Translations under genes and position numbers: made by a program
Shown here: positions 9,952 through 18,648 of the stretch, piece after piece
How the letters are laid out: every line of letters starts with the position of its first letter
How positions within the stretch are numbered: the first letter of the stretch is position 1
The notes under the pieces: model-generated
What the model saw: the letters and a program-made list of their open reading frames with translations, nothing else
What the model was told of the DNA's origin: nothing
The model's database searches: none
NCBI RefSeq assembly: GCF_014298075.1
Contig: NZ_CP060418.1
Span: 2,914,001 to 2,978,000, forward strand
DNA: 64,000 bases
Direction of reading: 5' to 3'
From: Enterobacter sp. JUb54
GTDB lineage: Bacteria; Pseudomonadota; Gammaproteobacteria; Enterobacterales; Enterobacteriaceae

Positions 9952-11325
9952 ATGTATAAAACCACGCTATCGGGCCAGGTATGGCGCTTTGATAGTCTGA
10001 AAACGCTGATGGCTAAGGCCTCGCCAGCCCGTTCCGGCGACGCCCTCGCGGGCGTGATCGCCGATAGCGCCGAAGAACGGATGGCGGCGAAAATTGCGCT
10101 GACGGAGATTCTGGCCAATCCCCTCATTCCGTATGAGCAGGATGAGGTGACCCGGCTGATTATCGACACCCACGACAGCGCAGCGTTTGCCGCCATTCGT
10201 CATCTGACGGTGGGGGATTTTCGCGACTGGCTGCTGGATGACGCCACCGATACCGCCACACTGCAACAGGTAGCCCGGGCGATTACCCCGGAAATGGCGG
10301 CGGCGGTCAGCAAACTGATGCGTAATCAGGACCTGATCCTCGCGGCCAGCAAGTGCCGGGTCATCACCCGCTTTCGCAATACCATTGGCCTGCCGGGGCA
10401 CCTTAGCGTGCGCCTGCAGCCCAATCATCCAACGGATGACATGAAAGGGATCGCCGCCAGCATGCTTGACGGCCTGCTGTACGGCGCGGGGGATGCGGTT
10501 ATCGGCATCAACCCGGCCAGCGACAGCCTGCCGGTTCTGGCGCAGCTCAACCATATGCTCGACGATATTATCCAGCGCTTCGCCATCCCGACCCAGTCCT
10601 GCATTCTGACCCACGTCACCAACACCCTGCAGCTGATTGAGCGCGGGGCGCCGGTGGACCTGGTGTTTCAGTCGGTGGCAGGCACCGAGGCGGCCAACAG
10701 CGGCTTTGGTATCAACCTGGCGCTGCTGCAGGAGGCGCGCGAAGCCGCCCTGAGCCTCAATCGCGGCACCCTGGGCAACCACGTGATGTATTTCGAAACC
10801 GGACAGGGCAGCGCGCTGTCCGCCAACGCCCATCACGGCGTCGATCAGCAGACCTGCGAAGCCCGCGCCTACGCCGTGGCCCGTCATTTCGAGCCGCTGC
10901 TGGTCAATACGGTGGTGGGATTTATTGGCCCGGAGTATCTCTACGACGGTAAGCAGATTATCCGCGCCGGTCTGGAAGACCACTTCTGCGGGAAGCTGAT
11001 GGGGCTGCCGATCGGCTGCGATGTCTGCTACACCAACCATGCGGAAGCGGATCAGGACGATATGGACACCCTGCTGACCTTGCTGTGCAACGCCGGGCTG
11101 ACCTTTCTCATCGGCGTACCGGGCGCCGACGACATCATGCTCAACTACCAGAGCACCTCGTTTCACGATGCGCTGTACGCCCGCCGTCTGCTGGGGTTAA
11201 AGCACGCCCCTGAATTTGCCGCCTGGCTGGCGAAAATGCAGATTATCGACCCGGACGGTACGCTGCGCCTGACCGATGCCCGCCATCCGCTGCTCTCCGT
11301 CCTGCCGCAAGGAGCACCAGTATGA
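9952..11325 (+). CDS. eutB: Ethanolamine ammonia-lyase large subunit
   Basis: A 457-residue catalytic subunit of the adenosylcobalamin-dependent enzyme that splits ethanolamine into acetaldehyde and ammonia. It has the EutB TIM-barrel blocks including GINPASDS, the AGTEAANSGFG substrate/cofactor region, ETGQGSALSANAHHG and CDVCYTNHAEADQ. Length equals that of the family. It starts 9 bases after eat and overlaps eutC by 4 bases (ATGA), so the three genes are one operon. Confidence 0.96.
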   Translation: MYKTTLSGQVWRFDSLKTLMAKASPARSGDALAGVIADSAEERMAAKIALTEILANPLIPYEQDEVTRLIIDTHDSAAFAAIRHLTVGDFRDWLLDDATDTATLQQVARAITPEMAAAVSKLMRNQDLILAASKCRVITRFRNTIGLPGHLSVRLQPNHPTDDMKGIAASMLDGLLYGAGDAVIGINPASDSLPVLAQLNHMLDDIIQRFAIPTQSCILTHVTNTLQLIERGAPVDLVFQSVAGTEAANSGFGINLALLQEAREAALSLNRGTLGNHVMYFETGQGSALSANAHHGVDQQTCEARAYAVARHFEPLLVNTVVGFIGPEYLYDGKQIIRAGLEDHFCGKLMGLPIGCDVCYTNHAEADQDDMDTLLTLLCNAGLTFLIGVPGADDIMLNYQSTSFHDALYARRLLGLKHAPEFAAWLAKMQIIDPDGTLRLTDARHPLLSVLPQGAPV

Positions 11326-12101
11326 ACCGACCCGATGCCTGGAACCCGCTGCGCGAATTTACCGATGCGCGGATCGCCCTGGGACGCAGCGGCGCCAGCC
11401 TGCCCACCCGTGAAGTGCTCAACTTCGGCCTTGCCCATGCCAGGGCCCGCGATGCGATTCACCGGCCATTTGAAAGCGAGCAGCTGGAACCGCCGCTGGC
11501 AGAGATGGGGTTGTCATCGTTGACGGTGCACAGCGCCGCCAGCGATCGCCATATTTACTTTAATCGCCCCGACCTCGGGCGGCGGTTGAGTGACGCCAGC
11601 CGCGCCGATCTGGCCGCCAGCGGCACCCGTCCGGCGGACCTGTTGCTGGTGATTGGCGACGGGCTGTCGTCGTATGCCGTGCACCGGCAGGCGTTGCCGT
11701 TGATTCGCGCCCTGCTGCCCTATCTGCAGACGTTGAGCATCAGCCTGGCGCCGGTGGTGCTGGCCCATCAGTCGCGGGTGGCGCTGGGCGATGATATCGG
11801 CGAAACGTTACAGGCCAGAGCGGTGGCGATATTAATTGGCGAGCGCCCAGGGCTCTCGTCTCCGGACAGCCTCGGGGTCTATCTGACCTGGCAACCGCAT
11901 CGTCAGCGGCTGGAGTCAGAGCGCAACTGTATTTCGAATATTCGCCCGGACGGGCTGGGATATGAAGCCGCCGCCTTTAAGCTGGCGTGGCTGCTGGAGC
12001 AGGCGTTTTTACGTCGTCTGACCGGCGTGCATCTCAAAGATGAGAGCGACAATCCGGCGCTACATGGCAAGGTCAAACCGTTGGGGATTGGCAAAAATTA
12101 A
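11322..12101 (+). CDS. eutC: Ethanolamine ammonia-lyase small subunit (short form)
   Basis: A 259-residue small subunit that completes the ammonia-lyase active site and binds the cobalamin base. Conserved blocks include DARIALGRSG, LLLVIGDGLSSYAV and the C-terminal RNCISNIRPDGLGYEAAAFKL stretch (interrupted here to keep it short). It is shorter than the near-300-residue EutC of the microcompartment operon because the N-terminal extension is reduced; that extension serves shell targeting in the long form. No shell genes are present here. Confidence 0.94.
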   Translation: MNRPDAWNPLREFTDARIALGRSGASLPTREVLNFGLAHARARDAIHRPFESEQLEPPLAEMGLSSLTVHSAASDRHIYFNRPDLGRRLSDASRADLAASGTRPADLLLVIGDGLSSYAVHRQALPLIRALLPYLQTLSISLAPVVLAHQSRVALGDDIGETLQARAVAILIGERPGLSSPDSLGVYLTWQPHRQRLESERNCISNIRPDGLGYEAAAFKLAWLLEQAFLRRLTGVHLKDESDNPALHGKVKPLGIGKN

Positions 12102-12102
12102 A

Positions 12103-12151
12103 GCTGCTGGCGGCTGCGGATACTGTCCCGTTTACCGCAACCGCCAGTAGC
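12103..12151. terminator. Long hairpin directly after eutC
   Basis: GCTGCTGGCGGCTGCGGATA at 12103-12122 pairs with TACCGCAACCGCCAGTAGC at 12133-12151 with few mismatches around a 10-base loop. There is no T-run, so it may stabilise the 3' end or act with Rho rather than end transcription alone. Confidence 0.5.
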
Positions 12152-12206
12152 CTCGCGCTACACAAAGCACACCTCATTCCAGTAGGCTTCACGCGTCCTG
12201 CGTCGC

Positions 12207-12383
12207 TCAGTATGTTTTATCATGACGGAACCACCTTGTTTCAACATTCGCGATATCCACGCCGTACAGGCTGGCGACCGGTAATATTGCCTCCATCATG
12301 CGTTGGGTATCCTGCTGCCCGGCTTCACCGTTAGATAAAAACGCCAGCCAGCCCGTGATCCGTTGCCATAGTGCCACTTTCAT
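12207..12383 (-). CDS. Small hypothetical protein (58 aa)
   Basis: I do not recognise this protein. The ATG at 12381-12383 has a strong GGAGG upstream, giving MKVALWQRITGWLAFLSNG and ending FRHDKTY. An in-frame start 15 codons upstream exists but has no good ribosome-binding site. One short amphipathic/hydrophobic N-terminal helix is visible; there is no clear signal peptide and no cysteine. It is convergent with eutC and divergent from the amino acid importer operon. The strong ribosome-binding site is the main reason to regard it as real. Confidence 0.55.
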   Translation of the reverse strand: MKVALWQRITGWLAFLSNGEAGQQDTQRMMEAILPVASLYGVDIANVETRWFRHDKTY

Positions 12384-12656
12384 TTTTCCTCCGTCGGGAC
12401 GCAATGTGTCTGACGTTATTTCAACCACAGATGACGCCGGGCGGGAAATATCAATTCCTGATTACGATTCCCAAAAGATGCAAATTACCGACCTTCCCGT
12501 CGCCCGGAAGCTGGTACATAGCTGGCGCAGAGATACCCATATTTTCCTTATGTGTATTTCGATATAAATAAGCATTTTTTCTTCTTTGCCCGGCCCGGTG
12601 AATCTGTGGGAGCGTAATAGCCACAACATAAAAACAGGGATTCAGGGGATTAAATT

Positions 12657-13466
12657 ATGCGCATGGCAAAAACAACACTCGTGTTAGCACTGGGGATTCT
12701 GGGGTTAACGACGCAGGCCCAGGCGGACCAGCTGGCCGATATCAAGGCTGCAGGCGTGGTCAAAGTCGCCACTTTTGATGCCAACCCGCCGTTCGGCTCG
12801 GTTGATCCAAAAACCCACCAGCTGGTGGGCTATGACGTCGATTTTGCCAACGCGCTGGCAACCTCGCTGGGGGTAAAACTGGAACTGGTCGCCACTAACC
12901 CGGCCAACCGTATTCCGCTGCTGCAGTCCGGCAAGGCTGACCTGATCGTCGCCGACATCACCATCACCCCGGAGCGCGCTCAGGTAATTGATTTCTCAAC
13001 ACCTTATTTTGTTACCGGCCAGCAGTTCCTCGTACCGGTCAAAGCGGCAGACCAGCTCGACAGCTACAGCAAAGCGCGGATTGGCGCGGTAAAAGGCACC
13101 ACCGGCGAACAGGCGCTGCACCAACGCTTCCCGCAGTCGCGGGTGCTCTCCTATGACGATATTCCGCTGGCGCTGACCGCGCTGCGCAACGGCAACGTCC
13201 AGGCCATTACCCAGGACAGCACCATTCTGGCCGGTTTGCTGGCAGAGGCGCCGGACAAAGCCAGCTTTAAAATCATCCCCGACCTGCTGAGCAAAGAGGA
13301 AATTGGCGTGGGGGTTAAAAAAGGTGAACCTGCGCTGCTGAAGGCGGTCAACGACGAGCTGGTGAAGCTGGAGCAATCCGGCCAGGCGGCAAAAATCTAT
13401 GATGTCTGGTTTGGTCCTGCCACCAAAACCCCACAGCCGCGCGCGTTTACCATAGAAGCGAAATAA
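12657..13466 (+). CDS. Periplasmic polar amino acid-binding protein
   Basis: A 269-residue exported binding protein (signal peptide ending AQA near residue 22) of the family 3 / PAAT class. Hallmarks are VATFDANPPFG, VGYDVDFANALA, LQSGKADLIVADITITPERAQVIDFS (split for length) and the hinge region GAVKGTTGEQAL. It delivers an amino acid to the permease pair encoded downstream. AGGGGA is well spaced before the ATG at 12657. It is the first gene of a four-gene operon (binding protein, ATPase, two permeases). Substrate is not assignable with certainty. Confidence 0.93.
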   Translation: MRMAKTTLVLALGILGLTTQAQADQLADIKAAGVVKVATFDANPPFGSVDPKTHQLVGYDVDFANALATSLGVKLELVATNPANRIPLLQSGKADLIVADITITPERAQVIDFSTPYFVTGQQFLVPVKAADQLDSYSKARIGAVKGTTGEQALHQRFPQSRVLSYDDIPLALTALRNGNVQAITQDSTILAGLLAEAPDKASFKIIPDLLSKEEIGVGVKKGEPALLKAVNDELVKLEQSGQAAKIYDVWFGPATKTPQPRAFTIEAK

Positions 13467-13467
13467 T

Positions 13468-14286
13468 ATGTTATCGGGTCTGTTTTCACGCTCCGCGGCT
13501 TCGTCCGCGGATTTTTCACATTTGCAGCGCGCCAGTATCGAATTTCGCCAGGCGGCCAAACGCTACGGCGACCATCAGGTTCTCAACGGGATCGACCTGC
13601 AGATTGAGCCGGGGGAAGTAGTGGCGATCCTTGGCCCGTCGGGATCGGGGAAATCAACGCTGATCCGCCTGATCAACCAGCTCGAATCCCTGAGCAATGG
13701 TGAGATCCTGATCGACGGAAAACCCACCCGCCAGTTGACGAACAGCGCCCTGCGCCAGTTACGCAGCCGGGTGGGTTTTGTGTTTCAGCAGTTCAATCTC
13801 TATGCCCACCTGACGGCACAGGAAAATATCACCCTCGCGCTGGAGCGCGTCCACGGCTGGCAGAAAAATGCCGCCCATAGGCGGGCGCTGGAGCTGCTGC
13901 ACCAGGTCGGGCTGGAAGATAAGGCGCAGCACATGCCCTCTCAGCTCTCCGGCGGCCAGCAGCAGCGGGTGGCCATCGCCCGGGCGCTCGCCTCCTCGCC
14001 GCAAATTATCCTCTTCGATGAACCAACCTCAGCGCTCGATCCGGAAATGATTGGCGAAGTGTTGCTGGTCATGAAGCAGCTGGCCCACAGCGGTATCACC
14101 ATGGTGGTGGTGACCCACGAGATGCAGTTTGCCCGCGATATTGCCGACCGGGTAGTGTTTATCGACGGCGGCGATATTCTCGAAGTGGCGCCCCCGGCGG
14201 ACTTTTTCGCCCGGCCCCAGCACGCCCGCACCCGGCGCTTTCTGCAAAAGGTGCTGGATCCGCTGCACCAGGAGAGCCTCGAATGA
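13468..14286 (+). CDS. Polar amino acid ABC importer ATPase
   Basis: A 272-residue GlnQ/HisP-type ATPase. Walker A GPSGSGKST, signature LSGGQQQR, Walker B IILFDEPTSALD and switch histidine VVTHEMQFA are all intact. About 25 residues precede the usual start of the domain (IEFRQAAKRYG); these are not conserved and the true start may lie downstream. It begins one base after the binding-protein stop and its own stop overlaps the next ATG, indicating coupled translation. Confidence 0.93.
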   Translation: MLSGLFSRSAASSADFSHLQRASIEFRQAAKRYGDHQVLNGIDLQIEPGEVVAILGPSGSGKSTLIRLINQLESLSNGEILIDGKPTRQLTNSALRQLRSRVGFVFQQFNLYAHLTAQENITLALERVHGWQKNAAHRRALELLHQVGLEDKAQHMPSQLSGGQQQRVAIARALASSPQIILFDEPTSALDPEMIGEVLLVMKQLAHSGITMVVVTHEMQFARDIADRVVFIDGGDILEVAPPADFFARPQHARTRRFLQKVLDPLHQESLE

Positions 14287-15035
14287 CCCCGCTACTCGAC
14301 TGGCATGGCGTGCTGAGCGGGCAGCCGCTACAGTGGATCATTTCCGGTTTTCTCACCACCCTGTGGGTCAGCGTCGCCGGTATCTTGCTGGCGACCGCGC
14401 TGGCGATTGTGCTGCTGGCCCTGCGCTTAGGCGGCGGGCGAACCGGGCGCGGCCTGGTAGCCTGCTGGGTTTCGTTGTTTCGCAACACCCCGCTGCTGGT
14501 GCAACTGCTGTTCTGGTATTTCGCCGCCTGGAACCTGCTGCCGCTGGCGGTGCGGGATTTCATTAATGCCGACCACGCCTGGTCCATTCTGCCGGGCAAC
14601 GTCTGGTGGCTGACGCCGGAGTTTCTCTGCTCCATGTGGGGGCTGGGGGTGTTTACCTCGGCGTTTCTGGTGGAAGAGATCGCCTCCGGACTGCGTGCCG
14701 TCAGCCACGGCCAGCGCGAAGCGGCCCTCGCGCAGGGCTTTACGCCGTGGGGCGAGCTGCGTCATATCCTGCTGCCGCAAGGGCTGACCAACGCCTGGCA
14801 GCCGATCGTCGGCCAGTATCTGAACCTGATGAAGCTCTCATCGCTCGCCAGCGGCATCGGCTTTGCCGAGCTGACCTACCAGGTGCGGCAAATTGAGAGC
14901 TATAACGCTCACGCGCTGGAGGCCTTCGCCGTCGGCACGGTGCTGTATCTGGCGCTCGGGGTGATCATGGGGATGGTGCTGACGCGTCTCGGTCCGGGCA
15001 AAACGCCGCTCAGGAGCCTGTCGCATGAACGCTAA
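14283..15035 (+). CDS. Polar amino acid ABC permease, subunit 1
   Basis: A 250-residue HisM/GltJ-type inner-membrane permease with about five helices. FRNTPLLVQLLFWYFA is the family signature near residue 63, and the ATPase-docking loop is EAALAQGFTPWGELRHILLP. It overlaps the ATPase gene by 4 bases and the second permease gene by 11. The two permeases would form a heterodimer. Confidence 0.92.
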   Translation: MTPLLDWHGVLSGQPLQWIISGFLTTLWVSVAGILLATALAIVLLALRLGGGRTGRGLVACWVSLFRNTPLLVQLLFWYFAAWNLLPLAVRDFINADHAWSILPGNVWWLTPEFLCSMWGLGVFTSAFLVEEIASGLRAVSHGQREAALAQGFTPWGELRHILLPQGLTNAWQPIVGQYLNLMKLSSLASGIGFAELTYQVRQIESYNAHALEAFAVGTVLYLALGVIMGMVLTRLGPGKTPLRSLSHER

Positions 15036-15723
15036 TCTGGCGGTGATCGCCGATAACCTCGATTACCTGCTGTGGGGACGACTGGCGGAAGGCATTCCCG
15101 GCGGCGTCGCCCTGACGCTGATGATGGCGATTGGCGCGGCGGCGCTGGCGCTGCCCCTCGGCGTTGTGCTGGCCGGGGCCGCCTGGCGTTACGGCGGCGT
15201 GGTGCGTCGGGTGCTGTTTCTGTGGGCCGAGCTGATCCGCGGCATTCCGCTTATTTTCGTCATTTTCTGGCTGTGGTATCTGCTGCCGATGCTCACCGGG
15301 AGCGATCTGCCGGGGGCGGTGACGGTGACCCTGGCGCTGGCATGGTTTACTGCCGCATCGGTGATGCATTCGGTGCTGGCAGGCCTGCAGTCGTTACCCG
15401 CCGGGCAGCCTGAAGCCGCCCGCAGCCAGGGCTTTTCTGCCGGGCAAACGCTGCGCTTTGTCCTGCTGCCCCAGGCGCTACGCAACGTGCAGCCGTCGCT
15501 GGTGGGGATTTTTATCAACCTGCTGAAAGACACCTCGCTGGCGTTTATCGTTAACGTCCCGGAGCTGACCACCGTCGCCGGTCAGGTCAACAACCGGGTG
15601 CAGATCTACCCGCTGGCGATTTTTGTCTTCACCGGCGTGGTCTACTACCTGCTGTGCTGCGGCCTGAGCCTGCTGGCCAACCGCCGCTTTAGCCGGCGTC
15701 ACGCCCGCGGCCAGGCCGCCTGA
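15025..15723 (+). CDS. Polar amino acid ABC permease, subunit 2
   Basis: A 232-residue permease paralogous to the preceding one. ELIRGIPLIFVIFWLWYLL is the family signature and EAARSQGFSAGQTLRFVLLP the ATPase-docking loop. It closes the operon and is followed within 12 bases by a strong terminator. Confidence 0.92.
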   Translation: MNANLAVIADNLDYLLWGRLAEGIPGGVALTLMMAIGAAALALPLGVVLAGAAWRYGGVVRRVLFLWAELIRGIPLIFVIFWLWYLLPMLTGSDLPGAVTVTLALAWFTAASVMHSVLAGLQSLPAGQPEAARSQGFSAGQTLRFVLLPQALRNVQPSLVGIFINLLKDTSLAFIVNVPELTTVAGQVNNRVQIYPLAIFVFTGVVYYLLCCGLSLLANRRFSRRHARGQAA

Positions 15724-15734
15724 CGCGCCGTCTG

Positions 15735-15770
15735 ACGGGCCCCGGCATCCTGCGCCAGGGCCCGTTTTTT
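15735..15770 (+). terminator. Intrinsic terminator of the amino acid importer operon
   Basis: ACGGGCCC at 15735-15742 pairs perfectly with GGGCCCGT at 15758-15765, running into a T-run to 15770. Confidence 0.88.
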
Positions 15771-15900
15771 CCTGCCGGTTTCGCCGCCCGCGCTCACGCA
15801 ATAACCGCGCCGTTCACCATTCTTTCGTCTTACCGTCATATAACGATCACATAAAACACCATTAATAGTGCCCAGTTTAATGACGAATCTGGACACTGTG

Positions 15901-16743
15901 ATGAATAGTTCTCTTGCCATGGTCAGCGACACCGATTATCCGCCAGCGGGTCAGCCGGACAGCACCCGGCAGCGGAAAGTCTTAAGCGTGCGCAACCTGA
16001 ATAAGTCATACAGCGCGCAGCAAACCGTGCTGGCTGACATCAGTTTTGATCTCCATACCGGTGAACTGGTAGGGGTGATCGGCCGCTCTGGCGCCGGGAA
16101 ATCCACCCTGCTGCATGTGCTGAATGGCACCCACAGCGCTACCGGCGGCGAGATCCTCAGCTACCCGGAAGTGGGCATGCCCCACGATGTGGCGAAGCTG
16201 ACGGGCCGGGCATTAAACGCCTGGCGCAGCGAATGCGGCATGATTTTCCAGGACTTTTGCCTGGTGCCGCGCCTCGACGTGCTGACCAACGTGCTGCTGG
16301 GCCGCCTGAGCCAGACCTCAACGTTGAAATCCCTGTTTAAGATCTTCCCTGACGCCGACCGGGCGCGCGCCATTTCGCTACTGGAGTGGATGAACATGCT
16401 GCCCCACGCGCTACAGCGTGCAGAAAATCTCTCCGGCGGCCAGATGCAACGCGTCGCCATCTGCCGCGCGCTGATGCAGAACCCTGGCATTTTACTGGCC
16501 GACGAGCCGGTTGCCTCTCTCGATCCTAAAAATACGCAGCGCATCATGAATGTCCTGCGCGAAATCAGCGAACAGGGCATCAGCGTGATGGTGAACCTGC
16601 ATTCGGTGGAGCTGGTGAAAGAGTATTGCACGCGCGTTATTGGCGTCGCGAAGGGCAACATTATTTTTGACGACCATCCTTCACGGCTGACGCAGGACAT
16701 TCTGCATCAGCTGTACGGGGATGAAATTAGCCAATTGCATTAA
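15901..16743 (+). CDS. phnC: Phosphonate-type ABC importer ATPase
   Basis: About 280 residues. Walker [10 protein letters not shown], signature LSGGQMQR and Walker [14 protein letters not shown] place it in the PhnC family, which powers import of phosphonates, phosphite or similar phosphorus compounds. The N terminus is uncertain: GTG at 15868, ATG at 15880, ATG at 15901 and ATG at 15919 are all in frame and none has a strong ribosome-binding site; I use 15901. It heads a four-gene transporter operon. No C-P lyase or phosphonatase gene adjoins it. Confidence 0.88.
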   Translation: MNSSLAMVSDTDYPPAGQPDSTRQRKVLSVRNLNKSYSAQQTVLADISFDLHTGELVGVIGRSGAGKSTLLHVLNGTHSATGGEILSYPEVGMPHDVAKLTGRALNAWRSECGMIFQDFCLVPRLDVLTNVLLGRLSQTSTLKSLFKIFPDADRARAISLLEWMNMLPHALQRAENLSGGQMQRVAICRALMQNPGILLADEPVASLDPKNTQRIMNVLREISEQGISVMVNLHSVELVKEYCTRVIGVAKGNIIFDDHPSRLTQDILHQLYGDEISQLH

Positions 16744-16766
16744 TTGCCACTCACACGGACAACATA

Positions 16767-17708
16767 ATGAAACAACACATCACTGGTGCAGTTCGTTTAT
16801 CCGCAGCGGTTGCGGGAATAATGATGGCGTGGCAGGCAGGTGCTGCGGAACAGCCAAAAGAATTAAATCTGGGGATCCTCGGGGGCCAGAACGCCACCCA
16901 GCAAATTGGTGATAACCAGTGCGTCAAACAGTTCCTCGATAAAGAGCTGAACGTCGATACCAAATTACGTAACTCTTCCGACTATTCCGGCGTTATCCAG
17001 GGTCTGCTGGGCGGTAAAGTGGACGTGGTGCTGAGCATGTCGCCTTCGTCCTACGCTTCGGTGTATATCAATAACCCGAAAGCGGTCGATATTGTCGGGA
17101 TCGCCGTGGATGATAAAGATCAGTCCCGCGGCTACCACTCGGTGGTGATCGTTAAAGCCGACAGCCCGTATAAAACGTTAGACGATCTGAAAGGCAAAGC
17201 GTTTGGCTTCGCCGACCCGGACTCCACTTCCGGCTTTTTGATCCCCAACCACGCCTTTAAACAGAAATTCGGCGGCACGTCGGATGATAAGTACAAAAAC
17301 TTCTTCTCCAGCGTCACCTTCTCCGGCGGCCACGAGCAGGACATTCTCGGGGTTCTGAATGGCCAGTTCGCGGGCGCGGTCACCTGGACCTCAATGGTCG
17401 GTGACTACAACAGCGGCTACAGCGTTGGCGCCTTTAACCGCCTGATTCGTATGGATCATCCCGATCTGATGAAGCAGATCCGCATCATCTGGCAATCGCC
17501 GCTGATCCCTAACGGCCCGATCCTGGTGAGCAATGCGCTGCCGGCTGATTTCAAAGCCAAAGTCATTACCGCGATCAAAAAACTGGATACCGAAGACCAC
17601 GCCTGCTTTATCAAAGCCATGGGCGGTACCCAGCATATCGGCCCGGGTAGCGTGGCTGATTTCCAGCAGATTATCGATATGAAACGCGAGCTGGTGAGCG
17701 CGCGTTAA
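16767..17708 (+). CDS. phnD: Phosphonate-type periplasmic binding protein
   Basis: A 313-residue exported protein (signal peptide ending AGA near residue 26) of the PhnD/phosphate-phosphite-phosphonate binding family. LGILGGQNATQQ, YSGVIQGLLGGKVDVVLSM, the domain-linking FGFADPDSTSGFLIP and the late QSPLIPNGPILVSNALP are typical; the DPDSTSG loop forms the anion pocket in the family. It supplies the two PhnE permeases encoded next. Confidence 0.9.
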   Translation: MKQHITGAVRLSAAVAGIMMAWQAGAAEQPKELNLGILGGQNATQQIGDNQCVKQFLDKELNVDTKLRNSSDYSGVIQGLLGGKVDVVLSMSPSSYASVYINNPKAVDIVGIAVDDKDQSRGYHSVVIVKADSPYKTLDDLKGKAFGFADPDSTSGFLIPNHAFKQKFGGTSDDKYKNFFSSVTFSGGHEQDILGVLNGQFAGAVTWTSMVGDYNSGYSVGAFNRLIRMDHPDLMKQIRIIWQSPLIPNGPILVSNALPADFKAKVITAIKKLDTEDHACFIKAMGGTQHIGPGSVADFQQIIDMKRELVSAR

Positions 17709-17754
17709 TCCCGCCCCAACGCCGCCTCCGCGACTACCCGCGTGAGGCGGCGGC

Positions 17755-18648
17755 ATGCTGAAGACCCATCGACGTATGAATATATCGAACACCGAATTTG
17801 AACGTTATTACCAGCAGGTACGGACGCGGCAAAAGCGCGACACCTTTGGCTGGTCCCTGCTGTTACTGGTGCTCTACTTCGCCGCCGGCAGCGCCGCTGA
17901 ATTTAATCTCTTCACCATCTGGCATTCGCTGCCGAATTTTCTCGATTACATGTATGAGACGCTGCCGACGCTCCATTTCAGCACGCTGTTTGCCGACTCC
18001 CACACCAAAGGCTCGCTGGCCTACTGGGGCTACCGGCTGCCGATTCAGTTGCCGCTGATCTGGGAGACCTTACAGCTGTCGCTGGCCTCGACGCTGGTCG
18101 CAGTCGCCATCGCCACCCTGCTGGCGTTTCTCGCCGCCAACAACGCCTGGTCACCGCCGCCGGTGCGCTTTGCCATCCGCGTGGTGGTGGCCTTTTTACG
18201 CACCATGCCGGAGCTGGCGTGGGCGGTGATTTTCGTGATGGCCTTCGGCATTGGCGCGATCCCCGGCTTTCTGGCGCTGATGCTGCACACCGTCGGCAGC
18301 CTGACCAAGCTGTTTTATGAAGCGGTGGAAAGCGCCCAGGACAAGCCGGTGCGCGGCCTGCTGGCGTGCGGCGCCTCGCCGATACAGCGGATCCGTTTTG
18401 CATTGTGGCCGCAGGTTAAACCGATCTTTCTCTCTTACGGTTTTATGCGCCTGGAGATTAACTTCCGCTCGTCCACCATTCTTGGGCTGGTGGGCGCCGG
18501 TGGGATCGGCCAGGAGCTGATGACCAACATCAAACTGGATCGTTACGATCAGGTCAGCATCACGCTGCTGCTGATTATCATCGTGGTGTCGCTGCTGGAT
18601 ATGCAGTCTGGCCGCCTGCGACAGTGGGTTCTTGAGGGCAAAAAATGA
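17755..18648 (+). CDS. phnE: Phosphonate-type ABC permease, subunit 1
   Basis: A 297-residue inner-membrane permease. The docking loop GLLACGASPIQRIRFALWPQ and the following FRSSTILGLVGAGGIGQEL are the PhnE signature. GAGG spaced 7 bases before the ATG at 17755 supports that start, with a second in-frame ATG at 17776. It overlaps the next permease gene by 4 bases. Confidence 0.9.
   Translation: MLKTHRRMNISNTEFERYYQQVRTRQKRDTFGWSLLLLVLYFAAGSAAEFNLFTIWHSLPNFLDYMYETLPTLHFSTLFADSHTKGSLAYWGYRLPIQLPLIWETLQLSLASTLVAVAIATLLAFLAANNAWSPPPVRFAIRVVVAFLRTMPELAWAVIFVMAFGIGAIPGFLALMLHTVGSLTKLFYEAVESAQDKPVRGLLACGASPIQRIRFALWPQVKPIFLSYGFMRLEINFRSSTILGLVGAGGIGQELMTNIKLDRYDQVSITLLLIIIVVSLLDMQSGRLRQWVLEGKK

Noticed and set aside
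9967..11166. 399-residue open frame antisense to eutB
   Set aside because: Shadow of a strongly conserved gene; no ribosome-binding site or recognisable motif.
12298..12571. Small plus-strand frames before the amino acid importer
   Set aside because: No ribosome-binding site, and they overlap the better supported minus-strand gene at 12207-12383.
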